Source of the DNA: an uncultured Clostridia bacterium
Lineage (GTDB): Bacteria > Bacillota > Clostridia > Christensenellales > CAG-917
Length of the DNA: 64,000 bases
Direction: 5' to 3'
Assembly: GCA_934277615.1 (NCBI GenBank)
Contig: CAKQUV010000005.1
Span: forward strand, 1 to 64,000
Shown here: positions 16,850 to 24,736 of the stretch, in pieces
Position numbering within the stretch: the first letter of the stretch is position 1
How the letters are laid out: every line of letters starts with the position of its first letter
Notes under the pieces: generated by a model
Told to the model about the DNA's origin: nothing
The model's database searches: none
Seen by the model: only the letters and a program-made list of their open reading frames with translations
Position numbers and translations under genes: made by a program

Positions 16850-16900
16850 TGCAAAAAAATAATGGTCTATAAGAAGAGACTTATAGACCATCACACTTGT
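16850..16900 (-). repeat. duplicate of the tRNA-Leu terminator region
   Basis: Perfect 12-bp stem ATGGTCTATAAG / CTTATAGACCAT (16862-16891) preceded by TGCAAAAA and followed by CACACTTG, as in the true tRNA-Leu terminator at 19411-19458. The loops differ by one base. The two copies form the borders of the restriction-modification islet. Confidence 0.8.
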
Positions 16901-16910
16901 GTCACTCGGA

Positions 16911-16967
16911 CAAAATCTCGTTTTTAAGGCACTTTTCGGGAGTATGTCAAACGATAAGTACTTTTTT
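16911..16967 (+). repeat. direct repeat flanking a GNAT gene, copy 2
   Basis: 57-nt partner of 16196-16252, directly beside the duplicated tRNA-Leu terminator. Confidence 0.7.
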
Positions 16968-17002
16968 ATTAAGCAAAAGTGCATTTAGATATCACGATGT
17001 TG

Positions 17003-17031
17003 TTGACAAAATCACGAATTCGTGATAAAAT
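17003..17031 (+). promoter_or_regulatory. methyltransferase promoter with an embedded operator
   Basis: Consensus TTGACA (17003-17008), exact 17-bp spacer, TAAAAT (17026-17031). The spacer is filled by a perfect 16-bp palindrome, ATCACGAATTCGTGAT (17011-17026), which reaches the first base of the -10 box. A half-site ATCACGA lies at 16991-16997. A protein bound here would block RNA polymerase; the N-terminal HTH of the methyltransferase is the obvious candidate. Confidence 0.7.
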
Positions 17032-17055
17032 GAATTCGTTAATTTGGAGGTTATT

Positions 17056-18381
17056 ATGTCAGTAACATACAACAAGTTTTTTCACTTGCTTTTAGATAAA
17101 AAAATTTCAACCAATGCATTATTAAAGGATTGCAATTTGTCTGGTAACATTTTAACACGTATAAAGAGAAATGAGTATCTATCAATGGAAACTATCGAAA
17201 AAATATGCCATTATTTGTGTTGTAAAGTCGACGATATTTTAGAGTTTAAACCAAATAGAGGTCTAAATGTAATCGATTTATTTGCTGGATGTGGTGGCTT
17301 AAGTTTAGGTTTTGAAATGGCTGGATTTAATGTTCCGCTTGCTATAGAACGCGATGAGTGGGCTTCAGAAACATACAAGTATAACCACCCAAAAACAATT
17401 GTAACAACAAATGACATTACTCAAATACTAAATTTAGAATCGTTGCTTCCTTCAAATCTAATAATCGATGGAATTATTGGCGGTCCACCATGCCAAGGCT
17501 TTTCTTTAAGTGGCAATCGCGATAAAAATGATCCTCGTAATAGTTTATTTATGGAATTTGTAAGGTTTGTAAAATATTATAAACCAAAGTTTTTTGTAAT
17601 GGAAAATGTTACAGGAATCCTTTCTATGGTCACCAAAAACGGTGAATCCGTTAAAGACGTCATTTTAAAGGAATATAATAAAATTGGATATAATGTGGAA
17701 ATCTTTCAATTGAATGCTGCCGAATTTGGTGTTCCCCAGTCTCGCATAAGAGTTTTCTTTATTGGACTTTGCGACAATATCAAATATGATCGAGATAAAC
17801 TCGCACCGGTAGGATACTTGTTTGGAAACGATCAAATAACTATTGAAGACGCAATAATGGACTTGCCTAAATTAAAAGCTGGAGAAGGAGAAGAAATATC
17901 TCAATATACAATGGCTCCTCAAACAAAATATCAGTCCTGGGCAAGAGAAGCAAGTAAGCAAGTATATAATCACGTCTCAATGCGTCATACTGCGAGACTA
18001 GTAGAAAGGTTTAGTCATATTGGTTACGGACAATCAGTTGCAGATGTAGATATAGAATTTCAACAACGTCAACGCGGAGATTCCAATAAAATTAGCGGGA
18101 AAGTATATTCTCAAAATAATATGCGACCATATCCCAATAAGCCATCACCAACGATACCGGCAAGTTTCCAAAGCAACTTTGTTCACCCATATGAGAATAG
18201 AAACTATACCGCTCGGGAAGGGGCAAGATTACAATCGTTCCCCGATTCATACATATTTAAAGGTAAAAGAACCACAATGTCATGGGAAAAGAATTTATCT
18301 CAATACCAACAAATTGGCAATGCAGTTCCACCATTACTGGCAAAGGCAATAGCAAAAAAAATAGCGGATTATTTATTATAA
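17056..18381 (+). CDS. DNA (cytosine-5) methyltransferase with N-terminal HTH domain
   Basis: 441-residue type II C5 methyltransferase. Residues 1-65 form an XRE/Cro-like HTH (NALLKDCNLSGNILTRIKRN, then ETIEKICHYLCCKVDDIL). The catalytic part starts at about 70 with motif I VIDLFAGCGGLSLGFEMAG, motif IV GGPPCQGFS (nucleophile Cys146), motif VI ENVTGI (183-188), motif VIII QSRIRVFFIG and motif X QIGNAVPPLLA. It protects host DNA from the convergent endonuclease. ATG 17056 follows GGAGG by 5 nt. The gene is markedly AT-rich compared with its surroundings and overlaps the endonuclease gene tail to tail by 6 bp. Recognition sequence not readable. Confidence 0.93.
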   Translation: MSVTYNKFFHLLLDKKISTNALLKDCNLSGNILTRIKRNEYLSMETIEKICHYLCCKVDDILEFKPNRGLNVIDLFAGCGGLSLGFEMAGFNVPLAIERDEWASETYKYNHPKTIVTTNDITQILNLESLLPSNLIIDGIIGGPPCQGFSLSGNRDKNDPRNSLFMEFVRFVKYYKPKFFVMENVTGILSMVTKNGESVKDVILKEYNKIGYNVEIFQLNAAEFGVPQSRIRVFFIGLCDNIKYDRDKLAPVGYLFGNDQITIEDAIMDLPKLKAGEGEEISQYTMAPQTKYQSWAREASKQVYNHVSMRHTARLVERFSHIGYGQSVADVDIEFQQRQRGDSNKISGKVYSQNNMRPYPNKPSPTIPASFQSNFVHPYENRNYTAREGARLQSFPDSYIFKGKRTTMSWEKNLSQYQQIGNAVPPLLAKAIAKKIADYLL

Positions 18382-19170
18382 TCCGCTTGTTTTATCTGGA
18401 TTTAATAATCGACCAGGAGTTTCAATTTTTCTTTCCATAGTCAACGCTTCAATTGCGTGGCATAATTCTTTACAATAATCATAAATTACATTGGAATCCA
18501 TTGCCGAGTTTTCATCTTTTCTTAATACAAATATTTCATTTAAAACTGAATCTTGTCTGGCTGCAATAATGTGTTCATCGGCAATATTTTTATATCCCAT
18601 TAAAACATATGTTTTTGAATTAGGAGATGCGCTTCGTATCGATTTACTAGAAGACTTAACCTCTCCAAACATTGTGGCATCTAAATAGGTTTTAACCTCA
18701 ACTGCAATTATTGGCAGAATTAAAGAGGTTTTAGGCTGGTTGTCAATTGTAATATCGGCTTTTTTCCCTATACAAAAATCTACATCTTTAGTTATAATTC
18801 CTATAGCATGGTCGCCGCTTATTTTTAAACCAGCATAAATTTTCTTGTTAAATATACCAAGCTTTCCGGTTCTTATTGATTCAATGTCCTTTACCAAATA
18901 TACGCTAATTTCTTCAAGAAATGTTGATTCAAATTTCGATTGCGAAGTTATACCGTATTTCTTTGAAAAAGATAGCAATTGACTATAATATTCGTTAAAA
19001 AGATTTGTTGCTAGTTGAAAATTCTCTTTATCATCTGTCGAAAAATCAAGTGCAAGAACATTTTCTCGCATAGGTAAATAAATTGTTTTATAAAATTCAT
19101 CCAGCTCTTTTTTTAAACCTTTGTAATCATTTTTAATTTTATTCTTTAAATTATTTTCATGAACATACAT
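18376..19170 (-). CDS. type II restriction endonuclease, Bpu10I-like
   Basis: 264-residue protein convergent with the methyltransferase. A PD-(D/E)XK core is visible: the acidic VDFCIGKKADITID segment, then LPIIAVEVKTYLDATMFGEV, in which E-V-K supplies the catalytic Glu and Lys. The VEVKTYLD phrase is characteristic of Bpu10I-family enzymes (CCTNAGC cutters) as I remember them, so the subfamily is tentative while the nuclease role is well supported by pairing with the methylase. The N-terminal 100 residues are helical. RBS AGAGGT 7 nt before ATG. AT-rich like its partner. Confidence 0.75.
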   Translation of the reverse strand: MYVHENNLKNKIKNDYKGLKKELDEFYKTIYLPMRENVLALDFSTDDKENFQLATNLFNEYYSQLLSFSKKYGITSQSKFESTFLEEISVYLVKDIESIRTGKLGIFNKKIYAGLKISGDHAIGIITKDVDFCIGKKADITIDNQPKTSLILPIIAVEVKTYLDATMFGEVKSSSKSIRSASPNSKTYVLMGYKNIADEHIIAARQDSVLNEIFVLRKDENSAMDSNVIYDYCKELCHAIEALTMERKIETPGRLLNPDKTSGL

Positions 19171-19220
19171 TGTAGATACCTCTTTTTTTTAATTATAACA
19201 TAATTATCTACAATATTCAA
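19171..19220 (-). promoter_or_regulatory. endonuclease promoter with inverted repeat
   Basis: On the minus strand: TTGAAT (19215-19220), exact 17-bp spacer, TATAAT (19192-19197). An 8-bp inverted repeat TGTAGATA (19171-19178) / TATCTACA (19205-19212) brackets the -10 box and the start of transcription. It differs from the methylase palindrome. Confidence 0.55.
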
Positions 19221-19327
19221 GCAAACCATTGATTCATATGTTAAATACTATTTCAAGTCCTGCTGGACGGTGCTTATAGTCCGACAGACTTCAAGTGTAA
19301 AATTACGCTTTTTTTAGACATAAAAAA

Positions 19328-19360
19328 AGACCGAGCAACGGGTTTTCCGTTACTCGGTCT
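19328..19360 (-). terminator. strong hairpin beyond tRNA-Leu
   Basis: 13-bp stem GACCGAGCAACGG / CCGTTACTCGGTC (one G-T pair), with a run of seven A (seven U on the minus strand) on its far side. It is a second terminator for minus-strand transcription from tRNA-Leu. Confidence 0.7.
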
Positions 19361-19420
19361 GGTGATTTGCTATGAAATTGCTCAAAAATGGGCGAAAATG
19401 CCCATAAAAATGCAAAAATG

Positions 19421-19450
19421 ATGGTCTATAAGAAAAGACTTATAGACCAT
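19421..19450 (-). terminator. tRNA-Leu terminator
   Basis: Perfect 12-bp stem ATGGTCTATAAG / CTTATAGACCAT with a 6-nt loop, 6 nt beyond the CCA end, followed on the minus strand by CATTTTTGC. Duplicated at 16862-16891. Confidence 0.8.
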
Positions 19451-19456
19451 CACACT

Positions 19457-19544
19457 TGGTACGGACAACAGGACTTGAACCTGCACCTTCTAAACGAAAA
19501 CAAGAACCTGAATCTTGCGCGTCTGCCAATTCCGCCATGTCCGC
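19457..19544 (-). tRNA. tRNA-Leu (anticodon CAG)
   Basis: 88 nt on the minus strand. Acceptor GCGGACA pairs with TGTCCGT, discriminator A and an encoded CCA follow. The anticodon stem CAAGA / TCTTG encloses TTCAGGT, giving anticodon CAG for CUG codons. A long variable arm and the T-loop TTCAAGT are present, as expected for a class II tRNA. Its 3' part and terminator are duplicated at 15883 and 16850. Confidence 0.95.
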
Positions 19545-19555
19545 ATTACGTTGCT

Positions 19556-19584
19556 ATTTTAGACTATACGCGCGGTTATGTCAA
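19556..19584 (-). promoter_or_regulatory. tRNA-Leu promoter
   Basis: On the minus strand: TTGACA (19579-19584), exact 17-bp spacer, TAAAAT (19556-19561), 11 nt before the mature 5' end. Confidence 0.75.
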
Positions 19585-19645
19585 TTCTATGCGCCCAAAA
19601 TAGGACAGAATTTTGCGCAATGCGAAATTTGATCTGCACAAAAGA

Positions 19646-19673
19646 TTGATTTTGGCAAAAATGCTGATATAAT
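19646..19673 (+). promoter_or_regulatory. promoter of the TSCPD gene
   Basis: TTGATT (19646-19651), 16-bp spacer, TATAAT (19668-19673), 19 nt before the ATG. Confidence 0.55.
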
Positions 19674-19692
19674 GAAGAAAACGAGGTGAATT

Positions 19693-19950
19693 ATGCATTA
19701 TTCATACAATACCAAAGGCACATGTTCAAAAAACATACAATTTGACATAGACGAAAACGGCGTCATTTCAAACGTCAGCTTTTATGGCGGCTGCCCAGGC
19801 AACTTGAAGGCGATTTCCATACTCGTGGACGGAATGACCGTGGACGAGATTGAGAAAAAACTCAGGGGCGTGCAATGCGGATTTAAGGACACGTCCTGTT
19901 CTGACCAATTGGCGCAAGCAGTGCGTGAGGCGTACGAGAAGATGCAATGA
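19693..19950 (+). CDS. TSCPD domain protein (TIGR03905 type)
   Basis: 85-residue protein of the TIGR03905 family of stand-alone TSCPD domains, with YNTKGTCSKNIQFDI, FYGGCPGNLKAIS and CGFKDTSCSDQLAQAV. The conserved cysteines suggest metal or thiol chemistry. Related domains occur at the C-terminus of some B12-dependent ribonucleotide reductases, but the stand-alone form has no proven role. Its stop overlaps the next start (ATGA), so the two are an operon. RBS GAGGTGA. Confidence 0.88.
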   Translation: MHYSYNTKGTCSKNIQFDIDENGVISNVSFYGGCPGNLKAISILVDGMTVDEIEKKLRGVQCGFKDTSCSDQLAQAVREAYEKMQ

Positions 19951-20156
19951 GCAAATATTCTCCGCTTTGGCAAGAAGTCGCTCGCCGCATGCAAGAGGCG
20001 GATAAACTTACGCTGACCTTTGAGGAAGTGAAGGGCGTGCTCGGGTTTGAGATAGACCACTCGTTTTTGAACTGTAAAAAGGAGTTTGAAGAGTACGGCT
20101 GCAAAGTGGGCAAAATAAGCCTAAAAGAGCAAAAAATCACATTTGAAAAGATATAA
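19947..20156 (+). CDS. small conserved-looking protein, 69 aa
   Basis: Starts by ATGA overlap with the TSCPD gene. The sequence KYSPLWQEVARRMQ...LTLTFEEVKGVLGFEID...FEEYGCKVGKISLKEQKITF has the layout of the small DUF7662-like family (LTLTFEEV-x-x-xLG helix, then a V-x-x-x-x-L...ITF hairpin). This match is from memory and uncertain. Soluble, function unknown. A terminator follows within 5 nt. Confidence 0.6.
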   Translation: MSKYSPLWQEVARRMQEADKLTLTFEEVKGVLGFEIDHSFLNCKKEFEEYGCKVGKISLKEQKITFEKI

Positions 20157-20160
20157 ACGA

Positions 20161-20183
20161 AAGCCCCTCGGACAGGGGCTTTT
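20161..20183 (+). terminator. terminator of the TSCPD operon
   Basis: Stem AAGCCCCT / AGGGGCTT with a short loop and TTTTAGTTT tail, 4 nt after the stop codon. Confidence 0.75.
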
Positions 20184-20257
20184 AGTTTGTAAAATTCAAA
20201 TTTATATCGATAGTATTTTGCCGTTTTTATTACAGATGTACAACAAAAATCTCACTA

Positions 20258-20286
20258 TTGAAAACGGCTTTTTTATATGGTATAAT
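20258..20286 (+). promoter_or_regulatory. promoter of the mutT-like gene
   Basis: TTGAAA (20258-20263), exact 17-bp spacer, TATAAT (20281-20286). Confidence 0.6.
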
Positions 20287-20343
20287 AATTTGGAATGCGA
20301 GAGCAAGGCGCCAAAGTGCGCAAGGCTCGAAAAGAGGTAGGGT

Positions 20344-20733
20344 ATGACGGAAGTTGTCGCCGCGCTGATAAAGAGGAATGATAAATTCCTTATATGTAGG
20401 CGCCCCAAGGACAAGGCGCGAGCGCTGCTTTGGGAATTTGTGGGCGGAAAGGTGGAAAAGGGCGAAAGTCGCGAAGACGCTCTCAAAAGAGAGTGCAAGG
20501 AAGAACTGGACGTGGATATAACCGTAGGGAAGCTCTTTGTGAGAGTGGTGCACGAGTATCCCGACATCACGATTGGGCTCAGTCTGTTCGAGGCAACGCT
20601 AAACGACGGGCAAGAGATAAAACTGCTCGAACATATCGACGCGAAATGGATAACGGCGGCGGAAATCGACGAGTATGAATTTTGCCCTGCGGACGAGGAT
20701 ATCCTCGCAAAAATAAAATCCGAACAAAAATAA
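20344..20733 (+). CDS. mutT: MutT-like NUDIX hydrolase (8-oxo-dGTP diphosphatase type)
   Basis: 129-residue NUDIX enzyme likely to hydrolyse oxidised nucleoside triphosphates to monophosphates and so prevent mutation. The Nudix box reads from GGKVEKGESRED to ALKRECKEELDV, with the metal-binding RE..EE core intact and Asp in place of the usual last Gly. The early IKRNDKFLICRRP and ALLWEFVGGK parts are typical of MutT/CTP pyrophosphohydrolases. AGAGG precedes the ATG. It has its own promoter. The window also carries an OGG-type 8-oxoguanine glycosylase. Confidence 0.85.
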   Translation: MTEVVAALIKRNDKFLICRRPKDKARALLWEFVGGKVEKGESREDALKRECKEELDVDITVGKLFVRVVHEYPDITIGLSLFEATLNDGQEIKLLEHIDAKWITAAEIDEYEFCPADEDILAKIKSEQK

Positions 20734-20789
20734 ATCAGAATATATCACGACGCATATAATGTAAGAATGCGCATTGAAAAGAGGGAAAT

Positions 20790-22448
20790 ATGATAAACGT
20801 AATCGTAAACAATCAGAACGTTCAAGTGAAAGAAGGCACGAGAGTGCTGGATTTGCTCAAAGCCGAGGACAAAACCAAATATGTGGTTTGCAAGCTCGGC
20901 ACTCAGGTTAAGGAACTCAACCGCAAGCTCTCGGACAAGGACGAGGGCAAGACAATCGAGTTTTTGGGGCTTGAAAACATAGAGGCAGGCAAGGCGTACG
21001 AGGCAAGTTTGCGCTTTATATTTTCCATGGCTTTTTTCCGTCTTTACCCGGATGTGAAAATACGTTTCAGCTACAACGCTTCGCGCTCGGTATTCTGCCA
21101 AGTGCTTACGCCCGGCTTTAACATCTCTACGGCGGTTGAGAAAATCAAAGCGGAAGCGGACGCAATTATAGCGCAAAATTTGCCCATCGAGCGTATCACC
21201 GTTCCCACGGAAGAGGCGGCGGAAATATACAAGAAAATGAACGGCTATGACAAGCTCGAAATGCTCAAATACCGTCCTGAAAGCAACGTCAACATCTACA
21301 AATGCGGCGAATACTACGACTATATGCATTCGTACATGGTGCCGTCCACGGGATGTATCCACGCATACGAAGTAAGACCGTACAGCCCCGGCATCATCAT
21401 TCAATATCCAAGATACGAGCTTAACGCGCAAATCCCCGAATTTGTGGAAGAGAGCATGTACGGGCGCACACTGCAAAGAGCGTATTTGTGGGCGAAAAAG
21501 ACCAAAACGCAGACTATTGCCGAAATCAATAAGAGAGTGGAGGACGGCAACGAACTGGATTTTGTGCAAATGTGCGAGGCAAAACACAATCGTATGCTTG
21601 CAGAACTCGGCGAGGAAATCAATAGGGATATCGAAAATATCCGCCTTATCTGCATAGCGGGTCCGTCGTCGAGCGGCAAAACGACGTTCTGCAACCGTGT
21701 GCGCATAGAGCTTTTGTCGCGCGGTATCAACCCCGTTATGATATCCATGGACGACTATTATCTCGAGAGAGATAAAATTTGCGAGCTTCAAGGCAAGAGC
21801 CGCGATGACGTTGACCTCGAACATATCAATTGCCTCGACATAGAGCAATTCAACAAAGATTTGTTCGATCTCATCAACGGCGAGGAAGTTACGCTTCCCA
21901 AATTCAATTTCAAAATCGGCAAGAGGGAAGTCGGCAGAACAATAAAAGTGGACGAGCATAGCCCAATTATCATCGAGGGCATCCATGCGCTCAATGAAAA
22001 ACTTACGTCCTCTATCCCCAAACACCAAAAATACAAAATCTACATTGCGCCGCAATTGCCCGTCAACATAGACAATCACTCGCCGCTCAATACCACGGAC
22101 TTGCGCCTTATCAGACGTATCGTGCGCGATATGCAATTCCGCAACTATCCGGCGGCAAACACAATCGACATGTGGCAATCCGTGCGCAGCGGTGAATTCA
22201 GGTGGATTTACCCCAACCAAGAGGGCGCAAACTTTGTGTTCAATTCCGCGCTTCCGTACGAGCTTTGCGTGCTTAAAAAACTCGCGATGCCCGCACTTCG
22301 CGAAATCAAGTACACGGATCCGCAATTCCTTGTCGCAAACAGACTTATCAAATACCTCAAATACTTCAAGACGATTGAGGACGAATCTATTATTCCGTGC
22401 AATTCGCTTATCCGTGAATTTATCGGCGGAAGTTGCTTTGATGTTTGA
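20790..22448 (+). CDS. uridine kinase-like nucleoside kinase with TGS-like N-terminus
   Basis: 552-residue protein of the large Udk-like nucleoside kinase group. It has a TGS/ubiquitin-like start (MINVIVNNQNVQVKEGTRVLD), a threonyl-tRNA-synthetase-like second domain (about 65-230) and a C-terminal kinase with P-loop GPSSSGKTT (291-299), the MDDYYLERD magnesium/substrate motif, and the DLEHINCLD and IIIEGIHAL blocks. It probably phosphorylates uridine, cytidine or a related nucleoside; substrate not readable. RBS GAGGGAA. The FAD oxidoreductase gene follows after 59 nt. Confidence 0.85.
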   Translation: MINVIVNNQNVQVKEGTRVLDLLKAEDKTKYVVCKLGTQVKELNRKLSDKDEGKTIEFLGLENIEAGKAYEASLRFIFSMAFFRLYPDVKIRFSYNASRSVFCQVLTPGFNISTAVEKIKAEADAIIAQNLPIERITVPTEEAAEIYKKMNGYDKLEMLKYRPESNVNIYKCGEYYDYMHSYMVPSTGCIHAYEVRPYSPGIIIQYPRYELNAQIPEFVEESMYGRTLQRAYLWAKKTKTQTIAEINKRVEDGNELDFVQMCEAKHNRMLAELGEEINRDIENIRLICIAGPSSSGKTTFCNRVRIELLSRGINPVMISMDDYYLERDKICELQGKSRDDVDLEHINCLDIEQFNKDLFDLINGEEVTLPKFNFKIGKREVGRTIKVDEHSPIIIEGIHALNEKLTSSIPKHQKYKIYIAPQLPVNIDNHSPLNTTDLRLIRRIVRDMQFRNYPAANTIDMWQSVRSGEFRWIYPNQEGANFVFNSALPYELCVLKKLAMPALREIKYTDPQFLVANRLIKYLKYFKTIEDESIIPCNSLIREFIGGSCFDV

Positions 22449-22507
22449 TTGACCGAGCGAAAATAAGATGTTATCACAATGACAATTTGACGCAAAAGAG
22501 GGTTTAT

Positions 22508-23839
22508 ATGGCGAAAATAGCGGTTGTAGGTATGGGACAGGGCGGTATGGTTGCCGCAGTTAAACTTGCCGAGGCAGGTTATGACGTTAGCGTTTTTGAA
22601 AAAGAGGCGAGAGGGCACGTCAGTTACGATTGGCGCGACGACATCCGCGCGGACGTTTTTCAAGCGGTGGGAATGCCCATGCCCGACAAGGACGTGTATT
22701 GCCAAAAGAGCAAATGGCTCTTCGTTTCGCCAAACGAGGAATACACCTTGCCCGTGCCTCCGTGTCCGCCTATGGAAGAAATCTCCGTGTATCGCACCAA
22801 GATCTCGGAGTATTTTGCAACGCAAGCGGAAAAAGCGGGTTGCAAACTGCACTTTGACTGCAACGTTACGTCGCTCGTCATCAAAAACGACGTGGTGAAA
22901 GGCATAACGGTTGGCGGCAAAGAACTGTATTTCGACCTCGTTATCGACGCAAGCGGTATGCGCTCGCCTTTCCGTGCGCAAATTCCCAACAAGTTTCACG
23001 TCCAAGCCCAACCCGCGCCCGACGACATTATGTATGGCTATCGTGCGTTTTTCAAGCGTGTGGAAGGGGCTACTCCTCGCGATCCCGAAATCAACAGCAC
23101 GCTCACGCTCAAACATCTCGGCAGCGTGGGCATAAGTTGGTGCAACCTCAACGAGGACAACCTTGTCGATGTGCTTATAGGCAGAGTGGGCGGTCTTGAC
23201 GACAAAGAAATTCAGTATTCCGTCAATGCATTGAGAGCAAGCAATCCAATTCTCGGCACGGAAGTAGTGAGCGAGAGGAAGGTGGAAATCTGCCTTAGAA
23301 TGTCAATCGCAAGAGCGGTTGCGGACGGTTACGTCGCAATCGGCGACAGCGCGTTTATGACAATGCCGCTTATGGGCAGCGGTATAGAATCTTCCATGAA
23401 AGCAGGCAAAATGTTTGCCTATTACGTCATCAACAACGGCATCGAAGAGTTCACTGCAAAGAATATGTGGGGATTCTACCGCAAGTATATGACGGAACTC
23501 GGCGCGGATTTTGCATTCGTCGACGTGCTCAAACGCTGGGCGCTTACGCTCGATCCAAAGACGATAGACTGGGTGTTTGGCGGCGGACTTATCGAAAAGA
23601 GCGACCTTGCGCTTGTAACCACCGACACGAGCGGTCAAAAGCCCAAAATGTCCGCAAAATCGATTTTCAAAAAGATTTTCTTGCTGTTGGGGCATTTCGG
23701 ACTTGTATGCAAAGCGGTCGGATGCCTTTTGAGAAGTTTGAAGGCAAAACGCATCGCCAAGAGTATCCCCAAGAACTATGATGTCCGCAAAATCAACAAG
23801 TGGACGAAAAAGTATAACAAAATAATCTATAAAAACTAA
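22508..23839 (+). CDS. FAD-dependent oxidoreductase (geranylgeranyl-reductase-like)
   Basis: 443-residue flavoprotein. The dinucleotide-binding fold is IAVVGMGQGGMVAAVKLAEAGYDVSVFEKEA (4-34), the second signature is LVIDASGMRSPFRAQ, and the FAD ribityl motif is DGYVAIGDSAFMTMPLMGSGI. The order fits the p-hydroxybenzoate-hydroxylase / geranylgeranyl-reductase superfamily, which reduces isoprenoid or polyene chains or hydroxylates aromatics. The C-terminal 80 residues are basic and hydrophobic and may lie on the membrane. ATG 22508 follows AGAGGG. Substrate unknown. The radical SAM gene begins 9 nt after its stop. Confidence 0.8.
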   Translation: MAKIAVVGMGQGGMVAAVKLAEAGYDVSVFEKEARGHVSYDWRDDIRADVFQAVGMPMPDKDVYCQKSKWLFVSPNEEYTLPVPPCPPMEEISVYRTKISEYFATQAEKAGCKLHFDCNVTSLVIKNDVVKGITVGGKELYFDLVIDASGMRSPFRAQIPNKFHVQAQPAPDDIMYGYRAFFKRVEGATPRDPEINSTLTLKHLGSVGISWCNLNEDNLVDVLIGRVGGLDDKEIQYSVNALRASNPILGTEVVSERKVEICLRMSIARAVADGYVAIGDSAFMTMPLMGSGIESSMKAGKMFAYYVINNGIEEFTAKNMWGFYRKYMTELGADFAFVDVLKRWALTLDPKTIDWVFGGGLIEKSDLALVTTDTSGQKPKMSAKSIFKKIFLLLGHFGLVCKAVGCLLRSLKAKRIAKSIPKNYDVRKINKWTKKYNKIIYKN

Positions 23840-23848
23840 ATATCTAAT

Positions 23849-24676
23849 ATGTATAAAATAGCGCGAGTCGGCTTGCATCATTTTGAAGAGCCTTGTTTGT
23901 CGGGGACGAGAGGTAGCGGAACTATCTTTTTTTCCGGTTGCAACTTGCGCTGTTTATTTTGCCAAAATTTTGAGATTTCACACGGCGGAAAAAGGCTTGA
24001 AATATCCGAAAATCAACTTATCGATTGCATGCTCTATCTCAAGGATATCGGCGCGCACAATATCAATCTCGTAACGCCGTCCAATTATACCTCGGCTCTC
24101 GCCAAAACGCTGGAAGTGGCAAAAAACAAGGTGAATTTGCCCATAGTGTGGAACAGTAGCGGATACGAAACCGTCGCAAACCTCAAAAAACTGGACGGAC
24201 TTGTGGACGTGTATTTGCCGGACTTCAAGTATAGCGACGATTCTCTCGCGTGGGAGTATTCGCATGCCAAGGGGTACGAGAACGTCGCAATCGAAGCTAT
24301 CGCCGAGATGCGCCGTCAACAGCCTATAGACGTTTTTGACGAGGACGATATGATGCAAAAGGGCGTTATCGTGCGCCACCTTGTTTTGCCCGGCGCAATC
24401 GAGAATACGAGAGGCGTGCTTCAAGATATTGCAAGCATTGACAAAAACATGTTTGTCAGCCTTATGGGGCAGTATTTCCCGACGCCTGCGGTGCAAAATC
24501 ATCCCGTGCTTTCAAGGCGCATAACGCAAGAGGAGTACGACGAGGCGACGGACGCATTCTTTGACGCCGGACTTACCAACGGTTTTTCGCAAGAATTGGA
24601 CAGCGCGACGGAAGAGTACGTGCCCGACTTCGATTTGTGCGCATTGCAATCTGTGCTAAATCGCGGCAAGAACTAA
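23849..24676 (+). CDS. radical SAM protein (PflA-like activating enzyme)
   Basis: 275-residue radical SAM enzyme with the cluster motif CNLRCLFC (Cys31, Cys35, Cys38), an early LSGTRGSGTIFFSG strand, and LVTPSNYTSALAKTLEVAKN and PIVWNSSGYETVANL, which match the YgiQ-unlike PflA-like family (TIGR/COG1313 type). Members are thought to activate or modify partner proteins; this one has no adjacent glycyl-radical enzyme. No Shine-Dalgarno site is visible before the ATG, so translation may depend on coupling to the preceding oxidoreductase gene. Confidence 0.85.
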   Translation: MYKIARVGLHHFEEPCLSGTRGSGTIFFSGCNLRCLFCQNFEISHGGKRLEISENQLIDCMLYLKDIGAHNINLVTPSNYTSALAKTLEVAKNKVNLPIVWNSSGYETVANLKKLDGLVDVYLPDFKYSDDSLAWEYSHAKGYENVAIEAIAEMRRQQPIDVFDEDDMMQKGVIVRHLVLPGAIENTRGVLQDIASIDKNMFVSLMGQYFPTPAVQNHPVLSRRITQEEYDEATDAFFDAGLTNGFSQELDSATEEYVPDFDLCALQSVLNRGKN

Positions 24677-24736
24677 ACGCAGTCCGAAAGCCTTGTTCGA
24701 CAATAATTTGAAATTATTATAACAAACAGGATATAT

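Noticed and set aside
20745..22325. 526-codon minus-strand open frame
   Set aside because: Antisense shadow of the nucleoside kinase, which has a clear P-loop and ribosome-binding site.
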